The notes under the pieces are model-generated. The model worked only from the letters and a program-made list of their open reading frames with translations, was not told the DNA's origin and searched no databases. The translations under genes were made by a program, and so were the position numbers. Positions 18,744 to 26,989 of a stretch of DNA of 59,836 bases are shown in pieces; the first letter of the stretch is position 1, and each line of letters starts with the position of its first letter. Origin of the DNA: Candidatus Nitrosopelagicus sp. (GTDB lineage: Archaea > Thermoproteota > Nitrososphaeria > Nitrososphaerales > Nitrosopumilaceae); NCBI GenBank assembly GCA_028345195.1, contig JAOMCX010000007.1, positions 1 to 59,836 on the forward strand, written 5' to 3'.

Positions 18744-19838
18744 TTATTCTCCTTTTACAAAATTTTCAATTTCAGTTTTTGCAATAGGATCAGTCATTTG
18801 TTGTATTGGATGTTTCATTAGATATGCAGATGCAGGAATGATTGGACCACCCAAACCACGATCAAGAGCAATTTTTGCGAGTCTTATTGCATCAATAACT
18901 ATTCCAGCAGAATTTGCCTTATCATCTACTTCTAGTCGAACTTCCATATTATATGGAATATTTGCCCATTGTCTACCTTCAATCCTCATAAACATGAGTT
19001 TTGTATTGCCTAAGAAAGGAATGAAATCTGAAGGTCCAACATAGATATTATCATCATCCAATCTATCAGTAAGTTGACTTTGAACGCTCTCAGTTTTTGA
19101 TATTTTTTTACTAACAAGACGTTCTTGTTCTTTCATGTTCAAGAAATCTGTATTTCCACCAACGTTAATCTGATAAGTTTTTTCTATCTTTGTTCCACGT
19201 TCATCACATAATCGTGCAAGTGTTCGGTGAACAATTGTTGCTCCGACCTGACCTTTAATATCATCACCAATAATTGGAATATTTTTATCAGTAAACTTTT
19301 GAGCCCACTCTTTATCAGATGCGATAAATGCAGGCATGCAATTTACAAATGCCGTATTTGTATCGAGACACACTTGAGCCCAAAATTGAGTTGCCTTTTC
19401 AGAGCCTACAGGCAAATATGAGACTATAATTTCAACACCTGTTTCTTTCAAAACTTTGATTATTTCTTCACGTAACTCAGATTCAGATTTTCCACTTTCA
19501 ATTGGTTTTACCTTGTTTTCCACCCATATTCCAACGCCATCAAGAGCAGGACTTTCATAGACATTCCCATTTGCTTTAGGCATGTCATTCTTATCAATCC
19601 AATTTACCATATTCGGCAATTCGTAAATTGCGTCATTGATTGGTTTTCCGACCTTATTGGCACCAACATCAAATCCAGCGACAAATTCAATGTCATGAAT
19701 AGTATAATCACGTAAATTTTCATGTATTATGCCAGTAACCTTCTGAGAAGGATTTTTTGAATAGTATTCAATACCTTGTATAAGTCCAGAAAAACAGTTT
19801 CCTAAACCAACTAATGCGACTTTAATTTTTTCGGGCAT
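18744..19838 (-). CDS. Inositol-1-phosphate synthase
   Basis: A 364-residue NAD-dependent enzyme that converts glucose 6-phosphate to inositol 1-phosphate, needed for inositol-headgroup archaeal lipids. Visible family features are the Rossmann segment 'VALVGLGNCFSGLIQG', 'VAGFDVGANKVGKP', 'NCMPAFIASD', 'IPIIGDDIKGQVGATI' and 'LNVKE'-like 'LNMKEQERL'. Length and layout match the short prokaryotic type rather than the longer eukaryotic enzyme. Confidence 0.92.
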   Translation of the reverse strand: MPEKIKVALVGLGNCFSGLIQGIEYYSKNPSQKVTGIIHENLRDYTIHDIEFVAGFDVGANKVGKPINDAIYELPNMVNWIDKNDMPKANGNVYESPALDGVGIWVENKVKPIESGKSESELREEIIKVLKETGVEIIVSYLPVGSEKATQFWAQVCLDTNTAFVNCMPAFIASDKEWAQKFTDKNIPIIGDDIKGQVGATIVHRTLARLCDERGTKIEKTYQINVGGNTDFLNMKEQERLVSKKISKTESVQSQLTDRLDDDNIYVGPSDFIPFLGNTKLMFMRIEGRQWANIPYNMEVRLEVDDKANSAGIVIDAIRLAKIALDRGLGGPIIPASAYLMKHPIQQMTDPIAKTEIENFVKGE

Positions 19839-19918
19839 TCGTCAAATTGTGAATTACTTACAGTTTAAAGTTTTCCTAGAAAGATAAATTATTTTAGATG
19901 TAGTATATGCAGTATAGT

Positions 19919-20629
19919 ATGACTAATGATATAGAAATCAAAGAGATCGTACCGATAAATTTGGAAGGAGGTACACTAGTTAACGGATTCCCATCTTCTG
20001 GAATCACAAGTGCGATAGCTACAGAATCTTTGATTAATACGTCAAATTTTGAGTTACAGGCAAATATTGATTCAGACAAATTTCCACCAATTAGTATTGT
20101 AAAAAACGGAATGCCAAATTATGCAACCAGAATATTCGTGAATAAGGATCTAAAAGTTGGAATATTTTCATCTTTTCTTACTCTTGATGTAACAATGCAT
20201 AGAACTGCTGCAAGAATGATGTTGGATTGGGCCGAAGAAAAAAAATGTTCAACAATTGTTAGTAGTATCACAGTCAAAGGATCAAACGAACTAGACGTGT
20301 TTGGAGTTGCATCGACAGGAAATGCAAGAGGAAAACTTGTTGAGAGCGGAATTACAATGGTAGATCATGCAACAATTCCAGGAATATCAGGAATATTATT
20401 GAATGAAGGTGCAACACGAGGATTAGATGTTATCGTATTGCTAGTAAGTTCAAATAAAGAGATCCCAGATTTCAAGGCTACAGCAAATTTATGTGAAACA
20501 TTTTCCAAAATTATTCCAGGAATATCTTGTAATTTAACAAAACTAGAAAATGAATCAAAAATTATTGAAGAGCAATTACAACAAGCAACACAAAATACAA
20601 AAGATTTAGGCGACCATATCTATCGTTAA
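19919..20629 (+). CDS. Proteasome assembly chaperone-like protein (PAC2 family)
   Basis: About 236 residues with the PAC2 fold pattern: 'LVNGFPSSGITSAIATESLI', then 'GIFSSFLTLDV...AARMMLDWA', and 'ATIPGISGILLNEGATRGLDVIVLL'. Archaeal PAC2-family proteins resemble eukaryotic 20S assembly chaperones, although a direct role in archaea is not established here. The C-terminus is a Gln/Glu-rich helix. The ATG at 19919 is preferred over the one at 19907 because 'TTATTTTAG' then lies near -30. Confidence 0.8.
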   Translation: MTNDIEIKEIVPINLEGGTLVNGFPSSGITSAIATESLINTSNFELQANIDSDKFPPISIVKNGMPNYATRIFVNKDLKVGIFSSFLTLDVTMHRTAARMMLDWAEEKKCSTIVSSITVKGSNELDVFGVASTGNARGKLVESGITMVDHATIPGISGILLNEGATRGLDVIVLLVSSNKEIPDFKATANLCETFSKIIPGISCNLTKLENESKIIEEQLQQATQNTKDLGDHIYR

Positions 20630-20653
20630 TATCTAGATCAAATTCAATTCAAT

Positions 20654-21268
20654 ATGCAAGAGATATTTGGTTTTTTAGGATTAGTGATAGTAATTTCTGC
20701 ATCAGGCGTAATGTCACCAGGTCCATTATTTGCAGCAAACGTAATGTATGGATTACGTGAAGGGAAGATTTCAGGAATAAAAATGGCGGTAGGACATACC
20801 GTCGTAGAATTTCCATTGATACTTTTGTTAGGAATAGGATTTTTTTCTATTGAAAATATTCCAGAGATTAGAACTACAATTACAATATTAGGGGCCATAG
20901 GATTATTTGGATTTGCTTTATTACAGATTAGAGCAGTAATGAAACAGAAATTTAGTTTAGAAACGAAGTCGAGTCAAGGACCATTTGTAACAGGAATTCT
21001 TCTTAGTGCATTAAATCCATTTTTCATTATATGGTGGTTAACAATCGGATTAGTATTAATTTCAGAATCAATACAAATTTTTGGAATAGTTGGAATTGTA
21101 GTTCTGTTTTTATTTCATATCTGGATGGATTATGCATGGTTATTTACCATCGCAGCCTTTTCCTCAAGAGCAAAAAATTACCTATCAAAAAGAAATTTTA
21201 AGATCATAATTATAGGATTAAGTGTAGTTTTAATCTATTTTGGAGTAGAATTTCTATTCAAATTATGA
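20654..21268 (+). CDS. LysE/RhtB-family membrane exporter
   Basis: A 204-residue integral membrane protein with about six transmembrane segments. The N-terminal motif 'SPGPLFAANVMYGLREG' and the later 'ALNPFFIIWWLTIG' match LysE/RhtB amino-acid and small-molecule exporters. The exported substrate cannot be told. It follows the PAC2-like gene by 24 bases and may be cotranscribed. Confidence 0.85.
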   Translation: MQEIFGFLGLVIVISASGVMSPGPLFAANVMYGLREGKISGIKMAVGHTVVEFPLILLLGIGFFSIENIPEIRTTITILGAIGLFGFALLQIRAVMKQKFSLETKSSQGPFVTGILLSALNPFFIIWWLTIGLVLISESIQIFGIVGIVVLFLFHIWMDYAWLFTIAAFSSRAKNYLSKRNFKIIIIGLSVVLIYFGVEFLFKL

Positions 21269-21273
21269 TATAC

Positions 21274-21780
21274 TTATTTTGAGATATCAATTTCAATGGT
21301 AGAAACATTACGGGTTTTTCCATCTCTTGATTCCAATGCATCAGATGATATTCTTACATCAGATATTCTATAGCCAATAGAATGCATACGTTTCATAATG
21401 AATTGAGATACATCTACGGCCTGAGTAATACGTTGACCTCTAGCCTTAATTGTTACAGTGGGTAAGGTCGATAGTTGTGTTAATGTTGAATTCACATACG
21501 TTACCAAAGGTTTTACCCCTACCAAAATTAATTTTCGTGTAGGTTTTTCTTCTGGACTAAATGGTTTTTTTGAAGATTTCGTTTCAGATTCTTCGTTAAT
21601 TGTAGATTCTGGTGCACGTTCAGGTTGTGGTTCTGGTGCACGTTCAGGTTGTGGTTCTGATGCACGTTCAGGTTGTGGTTCTGGTGCACGTTCAGGTTGT
21701 GGTTCTGGTGCACTTTCAGGTTTTTTTGAATCTTCTAATATTTCATCAAGAATATCAGATGCATCAGAATTTGAACTCAT
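21274..21780 (-). CDS. Alba-family nucleic-acid-binding protein with N-terminal repeat extension
   Basis: A 168-residue protein. Residues about 80-168 are an Alba domain ('KLILVGVKPLVTYVNSTL', 'VTIKARGQRITQAVD', 'RNVSTIEIDI'), a DNA/RNA-binding chromatin fold. In Sulfolobus Alba the pair Lys16-Lys17 lies in GKKP; here it is GVKP, so the first, acetylatable Lys is missing. Residues about 24-58 are four to five copies of an octapeptide (A/S)PEPQPER-type repeat, then an acidic stretch. Most archaeal Albas lack such an extension. It may be a spacer or a protein-binding tail. Confidence 0.9.
   Translation of the reverse strand: MSSNSDASDILDEILEDSKKPESAPEPQPERAPEPQPERASEPQPERAPEPQPERAPESTINEESETKSSKKPFSPEEKPTRKLILVGVKPLVTYVNSTLTQLSTLPTVTIKARGQRITQAVDVSQFIMKRMHSIGYRISDVRISSDALESRDGKTRNVSTIEIDISK
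21608..21714 (-). repeat. 24-bp tandem repeat inside the Alba gene
   Basis: Four to five near-identical 24-bp units (plus strand: GGTGCACGTTCAGGTTGTGG followed by TTCT), each encoding eight residues. Units differ by single bases, and the array stays in frame, so copy-number change would alter only linker length. Confidence 0.9.
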
Positions 21781-21798
21781 TAATACAGTAAGACAAGT

Positions 21799-22047
21799 TT
21801 ATTGTTTTTTAAGCTTCTGTTTTTCAATATAAGATTCAAGTATAGAATGCACATCATCGTCTTTTGAGGATTTGATTTTGTCTACTATTTCTGTTTCTTC
21901 AATTTCAAAACAATTCAAAAATTCCTGATGATCCTTGAAGACTAGAATCACTTTATCCTTGAAAATACAATGATAGAATTTTTCATTTTCCATGATTTCA
22001 GGATTTACCTTAACACCATCATCATTTACTTCAATTGCCGAATCCAT
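21799..22047 (-). CDS. Hypothetical 82-aa acidic protein
   Basis: A small soluble protein starting MDSAIEVNDDGVKVN with two cysteines (one in 'KFYHCIFKD', one in 'FLNCFEIEE') and a Lys-rich tail. Codons and spacing look genuine. It lies 18 bases upstream of the Alba-like gene on the same strand and is probably its operon partner. Family not recognised. Confidence 0.6.
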   Translation of the reverse strand: MDSAIEVNDDGVKVNPEIMENEKFYHCIFKDKVILVFKDHQEFLNCFEIEETEIVDKIKSSKDDDVHSILESYIEKQKLKKQ

Positions 22048-22118
22048 TAAAGATACTTAGTTCAGATTCAGATATAAAATTACGTAATTGTAATAAGAAT
22101 TGAATTTTAAAACACATT

Positions 22119-23210
22119 ATGGAAAAACGAATTGTATTTCATGTTGATTTTGACTATTTTTATGCACAGTGTGAAGAAATTAGAGATTCTAAAATAAAAG
22201 GAAAATGTGTTGCAGTTTGTATATTTTCAGATAGAGGAGGAGATAGCGGTGCCATAGCTACTGCAAATTACAATGCAAGAAAGTTTGGAGTAAAATCAGG
22301 CATACCAATCATGCTTGCAAAAAATAAATTAAAAGAAGAAGATGCAGTATTTTTGCCAGCAGATTTTGATTATTATTCTGACATGTCATCAAAGGGAATG
22401 GAAATAATTGAAAAGTATGCAGATGTGTTTGAGTATGTAGGTAGAGATGAAGCATATCTAGACGTTACAAAAAAAACCGAAATAGATTTTCATAATGCAG
22501 AGCATTTAGCACAACAATTAAAAAATGAAATAAGAAATAAGCTAAAACTCACATGTTCTGTTGGAATTACGCCAAATAAATTACTGTCAAAAATTGCTTC
22601 TGATTATAAAAAACCGGATGGATTGACAACTGTAAAACCAGAACAAGTTGAGGAGTTTTTATCACCACTTAAAATTAGAGAAATTCCAGGAATAGGTAAA
22701 AAAACAGAAGAGGTCTTTACGCAAATGAATATTCATACAATTGAAGAATTAAGAGAAATTGACATTTTTGATTTAAACAAGATTTTTGGAAGAAAAACTG
22801 GAGGATATATTTTTAATTCTGCAAAAGGTATAGATACAGAAATAGTCAAAGAAAGACCTCCAACAATTCAGTTTAGTAAAATTGTCACTTTAAAGAAAAA
22901 TTCTAAAGAACTGGAATTTCTACGAGAAAACGTAATAGAGTTATGTGTACAATTAAACAAAATAGCAATTGAGAATAACAAAATGTACCGCTCAATTGGA
23001 ATTCAATTTGTAAATGAAGATTTATCAACAAAAACTAAATCAAGAATGCTAAAAAATCCAGTAAGTAATGAAAACGAACTGAAAAAAGTTACAGTCCAAT
23101 TATTAGAAGAAGCATTAGTTGAACAAATTATGTTAGTTAGAAGAGTTGGAGTTAGAATTTCAGAATTTTCAGACGTTGAAGGTCAAAGTAGTATTACAAA
23201 TTATTTTTAG
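22119..23210 (+). CDS. dinB: Y-family DNA polymerase IV (Dpo4/DinB)
   Basis: A 363-residue translesion polymerase. Catalytic motifs are 'HVDFDYFYAQCEE' near the N-terminus and 'GRDEAYLDVT' (in place of the usual S-[IM]-DE; the residue before DE is Arg). 'SVGITPNKLLSKIASDYKKPDG' and the helix-hairpin-helix 'IPGIGKKTEEVF' follow, then the little-finger domain. The last eight residues QSSITNYF fit a PCNA-interacting peptide (QxxIxxYF). The gene overlaps the convergent archaeosortase gene by 17 bases. Confidence 0.94.
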   Translation: MEKRIVFHVDFDYFYAQCEEIRDSKIKGKCVAVCIFSDRGGDSGAIATANYNARKFGVKSGIPIMLAKNKLKEEDAVFLPADFDYYSDMSSKGMEIIEKYADVFEYVGRDEAYLDVTKKTEIDFHNAEHLAQQLKNEIRNKLKLTCSVGITPNKLLSKIASDYKKPDGLTTVKPEQVEEFLSPLKIREIPGIGKKTEEVFTQMNIHTIEELREIDIFDLNKIFGRKTGGYIFNSAKGIDTEIVKERPPTIQFSKIVTLKKNSKELEFLRENVIELCVQLNKIAIENNKMYRSIGIQFVNEDLSTKTKSRMLKNPVSNENELKKVTVQLLEEALVEQIMLVRRVGVRISEFSDVEGQSSITNYF

Positions 23211-24132
23211 ATGTGTCTTCAGATTCTAATTTTTTGAGTCTTTTTGTTTCAACTGCCGTAACTACTAGTAAGAATATGAATAACCAAGGAAGGAACATAA
23301 TTTCTCCAGCTACAGAATGGAATTCTTCCCAAGCTTCAGGATCAGTAGTTACTTTTAGTGCGTAAACAGATAATGAAAATATTCGGATCATGTTTACAAA
23401 AATAGTTCCAAGAATACCCAAAACAAAATAAATGATTTTACGATTACGAGGAATTCTCATTTTTATGAGAAATGCCATCATTACTAGTGAATAGATGATT
23501 ATACTATGCACTCCTGCAGATGGCCAGAAGACTTGTAATGCAAATGGACCAAAGTCACCATTAAGGAACATCAGATTATCACGTGCAGTTGCAACGCCAA
23601 GATCAAGTACAGTAATTACCCAAACGTTGGCTTGCACAAAATACGGTACAATGTATTGTAATGGTCCAAGGGTATCATAAGGAAAGAAAGAATCTAATGC
23701 TAAAATAATTGCATTACCAGCTAAAAATATTGGGCCGGCAGGTCCTATTCTAATCCATTTTCTTCCAAATAGAATTGCAAGAGACGCGGTGACAAAAATT
23801 GCCATTACTGTGAAATCAAATAACCATTCCCAAGAATATTCTAAGACACCAAAAACATCGACTAAACTCATTATGTAATCTCTAACACCGAATTGTAGAG
23901 ATACGAAGTATGTTATTGTGAGTGCAATTAACGGAATGCAGTAAAAGAAACGCTTTTTTGGAATTACAAATTTTAATCCAATTAATTCTGCTGCAATGAA
24001 TGCGGCTGCAAAAAGAAATCCACCTCTACCTTGATTCCAGCTAAGACTAAAGCTATCAGGATATATCGCCATTGTGAATAGTATTGGAGACAAAACAAGA
24101 AGAATTGCTATAAACACACTTTTGTTTTCCAT
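23194..24132 (-). CDS. Archaeosortase/exosortase-family membrane protein (thaumarchaeosortase-like)
   Basis: About 312 residues with eight or so transmembrane helices. Archaeosortases cleave and modify proteins bearing a PEF/PGF-type C-terminal tail. The expected Arg and His are visible in 'NMIRIFSLSVYAL' (Arg250) and 'EEFHSVAGEIMFLPW' (His272). The catalytic Cys motif (C-S/T-G) reads 'WPSAGVHSI': Ser205 stands where Cys is expected. I recall that thaumarchaeal homologues form a separate group, but cannot confirm that they share this Ser. The start is the ATG at 24132, which lies just past the end of the Nre gene; the frame runs on upstream but with no signal-like sequence. Confidence 0.75.
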   Translation of the reverse strand: MENKSVFIAILLVLSPILFTMAIYPDSFSLSWNQGRGGFLFAAAFIAAELIGLKFVIPKKRFFYCIPLIALTITYFVSLQFGVRDYIMSLVDVFGVLEYSWEWLFDFTVMAIFVTASLAILFGRKWIRIGPAGPIFLAGNAIILALDSFFPYDTLGPLQYIVPYFVQANVWVITVLDLGVATARDNLMFLNGDFGPFALQVFWPSAGVHSIIIYSLVMMAFLIKMRIPRNRKIIYFVLGILGTIFVNMIRIFSLSVYALKVTTDPEAWEEFHSVAGEIMFLPWLFIFLLVVTAVETKRLKKLESEDTSKNNL

Positions 24133-24170
24133 TGAGTGTCGTTTGAAGTCTCTCAATAAATATGCAAATA

Positions 24171-25328
24171 TTAGAAAAAATCCGACATGTTGGTTTGAGC
24201 TACAAGTTTGAGCATATTTCCATGAGCAAGCCATTCATTTTTACTAATACTCATTCGTTTTGTTGCAAGACCGATTGCTTCATTTAATGAATTTGTTTCT
24301 TGAGGAGTTTTTTTCATTGCTTCCCTCACCCCTTCACGAACCTGCCAAACACCAACAGGTACAGCATATTCAGGTTGAATTTCTCTAAATATCATAACAC
24401 CTGATTGTCTTTTGATTTTTTGTAGGTACTCGGTTACTGCCAATTTACCTGCAAAATATGCACCTGCAATAGATGGAGTATGATCAATTCCTTTTGCATT
24501 TTCATAATCATTTCCAAATCCTATTGAATTTTTATCATGCCATGCTTCTTGCATTTCAAAAATCCATCTATGAGGGAATAATATTACTGAAAATAAATTT
24601 CCAAGATGATCAAAGTTAAAGACACGATATGTGTCAATTATATCAAAATCAAGTATGTTATGCATTAAATCATTAGATATTATTTGATCTGTTGCAGTGA
24701 TACTCCATTTTGTTGGAACTAGTTTTCGGTTTTTACCAAACATTCCAATACTGAAACATTTTTGAATTTTGGATATTTCAATTCCAGAATTATAAAGTTT
24801 CATCACTGCATCTTCAGCTTTTAGATCAGTGTCATAGTATGCATTTTCTATTGGTTTGATAGAAGAATTTGGCAAAAATTTTGCAGTCTTTATTTCACCG
24901 AGAGGGCCAAATGGTGCATTTTGGCCATCAACAGATGGAATTGGAGTAGGTTTTTTCAGGAACTCTATTTCAGAATCAATAGAGCCTGATGACATTGCTA
25001 ATTCATGAAGACTTTCAATAAAACGACCATTGGTCTCTTCAATTCCTGTTTTTTGGATTCCACGTACAAGATTTAATCGATAATTGACAATTTCTTCAAG
25101 ACTTTTTCCAAGCCATCTTTCAGGTGAATCTAAAAGTGTAGTATCTCCGTGGATTGGAGGTAACATTGGCCCAATACCAACTTTGGGGTATCCATATGAG
25201 CCTACAAAAACTGAAGGAGGGCTAGAACCCTGTATTTCATTAGAAGAGAAAAGATTTGCATACTTTGAAAGATATTCATGCCAGTTTTGTTCAATACCTT
25301 TTCTAATATCAGAACCTGTTCTAGACAC
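24171..25328 (-). CDS. Nre-family DNA repair protein with C-terminal PIP box
   Basis: A 385-residue archaeal Nre protein. Family marks are 'SVFVGSYGYPKVGIGPMLPP', 'DSPERWLGKSLEEIVNYRLN', and 'GIDHTPSIAGAYFAGKLAV'. Nre in Haloferax helps repair mitomycin C damage with UvrABC and depends on PCNA. The C-terminus QTNMSDFF matches the PCNA-interacting consensus QxxMxxFF. The N-terminal cysteine-rich zinc finger found in some relatives is not seen. It is 38 bases upstream of the archaeosortase gene on the same strand. Confidence 0.85.
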   Translation of the reverse strand: MSRTGSDIRKGIEQNWHEYLSKYANLFSSNEIQGSSPPSVFVGSYGYPKVGIGPMLPPIHGDTTLLDSPERWLGKSLEEIVNYRLNLVRGIQKTGIEETNGRFIESLHELAMSSGSIDSEIEFLKKPTPIPSVDGQNAPFGPLGEIKTAKFLPNSSIKPIENAYYDTDLKAEDAVMKLYNSGIEISKIQKCFSIGMFGKNRKLVPTKWSITATDQIISNDLMHNILDFDIIDTYRVFNFDHLGNLFSVILFPHRWIFEMQEAWHDKNSIGFGNDYENAKGIDHTPSIAGAYFAGKLAVTEYLQKIKRQSGVMIFREIQPEYAVPVGVWQVREGVREAMKKTPQETNSLNEAIGLATKRMSISKNEWLAHGNMLKLVAQTNMSDFF

Positions 25329-25418
25329 ATATTTTCTAGAAGTTTATCAATAATAAATAATTCATCTAGTAAAAAATTGACACAAAGTTAAAGAGAACAA
25401 AGAATACAATAAATTGAA

Positions 25419-26339
25419 ATGAAGAATAAAAGAATTATTTCATTTTTACCTAGTGCAACAGAGTTAATTTATGAATTAGGAGCACAAGAAAAATTATTTG
25501 GTGTAACTCATGAGTGTAATTTCCCAAGTGATGCTTCAAACAAACCTAAAGTGATAGAGAGTGTTTTTGAACCAGAAAACATGTCAAGTCAAGAAATTGA
25601 TGAGAAAATTTGTAGTCTTTCAAAGAAAGGAGAAGATATTTACAAGTTAGTAGTACAAAACGTATCTAATGCAAAACCGGATCTAATTATTTCACAAGAA
25701 ATTTGTGAGGTTTGTTCAGCATACACCAATCAAGTAAAAAATGCAATTGAAATTCTGGATGAGAAACCAGAAATTTATTCAATGAGCCCTCATGATGTAC
25801 AAGGTATTTTAAAATGTGTGAAGGATATTGCAGAAAAAATTGATGAAGTGCAAAGAGGTGCGGAAATTGTTAATTCACTTAATTCACGAATAAATAGAAT
25901 AAAAGAAGTAGAAATTTCAAACAAACCTAAAGTTTTAGGAATAGAATGGGTGAAACCATTTTTTACATCAGGGCATTGGGTGCCAGAAATGATTGAATAT
26001 TCAGGAGGTATTAACATGATAACGAAAACTGGCGAACATTCAAGAAAAATGGAAATTGAAGAAATTGTAAAGGCAGATCCAGATGTGTTAATCTTGATGC
26101 CATGTGGTTTTGATCTTAAAAGAACAGTTTCAGAGTATGAAAAATATCTTAGAAACGATTCAAAATGGAATCAGTTGAGAGCTGTTAAAGAAAAGAAAGT
26201 TTTTGCAGTTGATGCAAATTCATTTTTTAGCAAACCAAGCATTAGAGTAGTAAGTGGTATTGAAATTTTGGCGAAAATTTTGCATCCAGAGGTATTCATA
26301 GATTTAGAGGTACCAAGTAATTCGTTTTTAAAAATATAG
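25419..26339 (+). CDS. BtuF-like periplasmic-binding-fold protein without signal peptide
   Basis: A 306-residue protein of the cobalamin/iron-complex-binding fold: 'RIISFLPSATELIYELGA', 'PDLIISQEICEVCSAY', 'KVLGIEWVKPFFTSGHWVPEMI' and 'ADPDVLILMPCGFDL' are typical of BtuF/FepB-type proteins. The first residues MKNKRIISFLPS run straight into the first strand of the fold, so there is no signal peptide or lipobox, and no permease or ATPase gene is adjacent. A cytosolic corrinoid-related role is possible but not shown. Confidence 0.75.
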   Translation: MKNKRIISFLPSATELIYELGAQEKLFGVTHECNFPSDASNKPKVIESVFEPENMSSQEIDEKICSLSKKGEDIYKLVVQNVSNAKPDLIISQEICEVCSAYTNQVKNAIEILDEKPEIYSMSPHDVQGILKCVKDIAEKIDEVQRGAEIVNSLNSRINRIKEVEISNKPKVLGIEWVKPFFTSGHWVPEMIEYSGGINMITKTGEHSRKMEIEEIVKADPDVLILMPCGFDLKRTVSEYEKYLRNDSKWNQLRAVKEKKVFAVDANSFFSKPSIRVVSGIEILAKILHPEVFIDLEVPSNSFLKI

Positions 26340-26351
26340 AAAGAACTTCTA

Positions 26352-26432
26352 TTATTGATCGTCTGTCTCATCTAATTCGTCAGCATCGTATGCCCGTTTA
26401 GATGGACGAGTTGGAACGAAGAATCGTGACAT
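26352..26432 (-). CDS. Candidate 26-aa microprotein
   Basis: A short frame encodes a basic-then-acidic peptide starting MSRFFVPTRPSKRAYDADEL and ending TDDQ, with a stop at TAA. It fills an otherwise empty 170-base gap. A weak box (CTAAAATT) lies about 26-33 bases upstream of its ATG. Without homologues the call is tentative. Confidence 0.35.
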   Translation of the reverse strand: MSRFFVPTRPSKRAYDADELDETDDQ

Positions 26433-26511
26433 AGTAATGCATTACAATTTGAAGAGTAATTTTAGTGGGTTGTAAAAAATTGTCTTTTTACATCAACAAA
26501 ATTGAACTAGG

Positions 26512-26988
26512 CTAGAATTTCATTTTACACTCGCGTGAAAGAGACTTTGCAGTGACAAAAATTACGATTCCAAGGATTCCAATAGATGTTAAGCGAATTG
26601 GAATTTCATAAATTGTTAGAAATGAGCTTGCGATACTTCCAGCTGTCCCAAATGTTGTAATAACTGAAAATGCAATAGGTCCACAAGAACATGCACCTGC
26701 AGATGCCCCAATAATAGTTCCAACTATACTTGAACCTATTTTTTTAGTTTCTTTGATTAATTTAACACGGTAGATATTCATCGATACTGCAAGAGATGAA
26801 AGAATTGATAAAAATACAATTAAAGAAAAGCTCAATGTAGTTTCAGGATACATAGAGAATACCACAAATGGTTCAAGAAATAAAAATTCTGAAATTATAA
26901 TTAATGGAATAAATAATAAGAAAAAGATTCCAGTTGTAATTAGAATGTAAGATGGATTTGAATAAACAAGTCCAAAAATATTATTCAA
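26512..26988 (-). CDS. Four-helix membrane protein with CSC motif, partner of the DsbA-like gene
   Basis: A 158-residue integral membrane protein with about four transmembrane helices. The conserved-looking part is 'GASAGACSCGPIAF' (Cys100 and Cys102, at a membrane edge), and there is a further Cys near the C-terminus. It starts one base after the stop of the DsbA-like gene. The pairing suggests a membrane redox partner that could reoxidise or reduce the DsbA-like protein, in the manner of DsbB or VKOR, but there is no sequence match to those families that I can see. Confidence 0.7.
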   Translation of the reverse strand: MNNIFGLVYSNPSYILITTGIFFLLFIPLIIISEFLFLEPFVVFSMYPETTLSFSLIVFLSILSSLAVSMNIYRVKLIKETKKIGSSIVGTIIGASAGACSCGPIAFSVITTFGTAGSIASSFLTIYEIPIRLTSIGILGIVIFVTAKSLSRECKMKF

Positions 26989-26989
26989 T

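Noticed and set aside
21608-21714. Short direct repeats resembling a CRISPR array
   Set aside because: Units are contiguous and in frame in the Alba gene, with no spacers.
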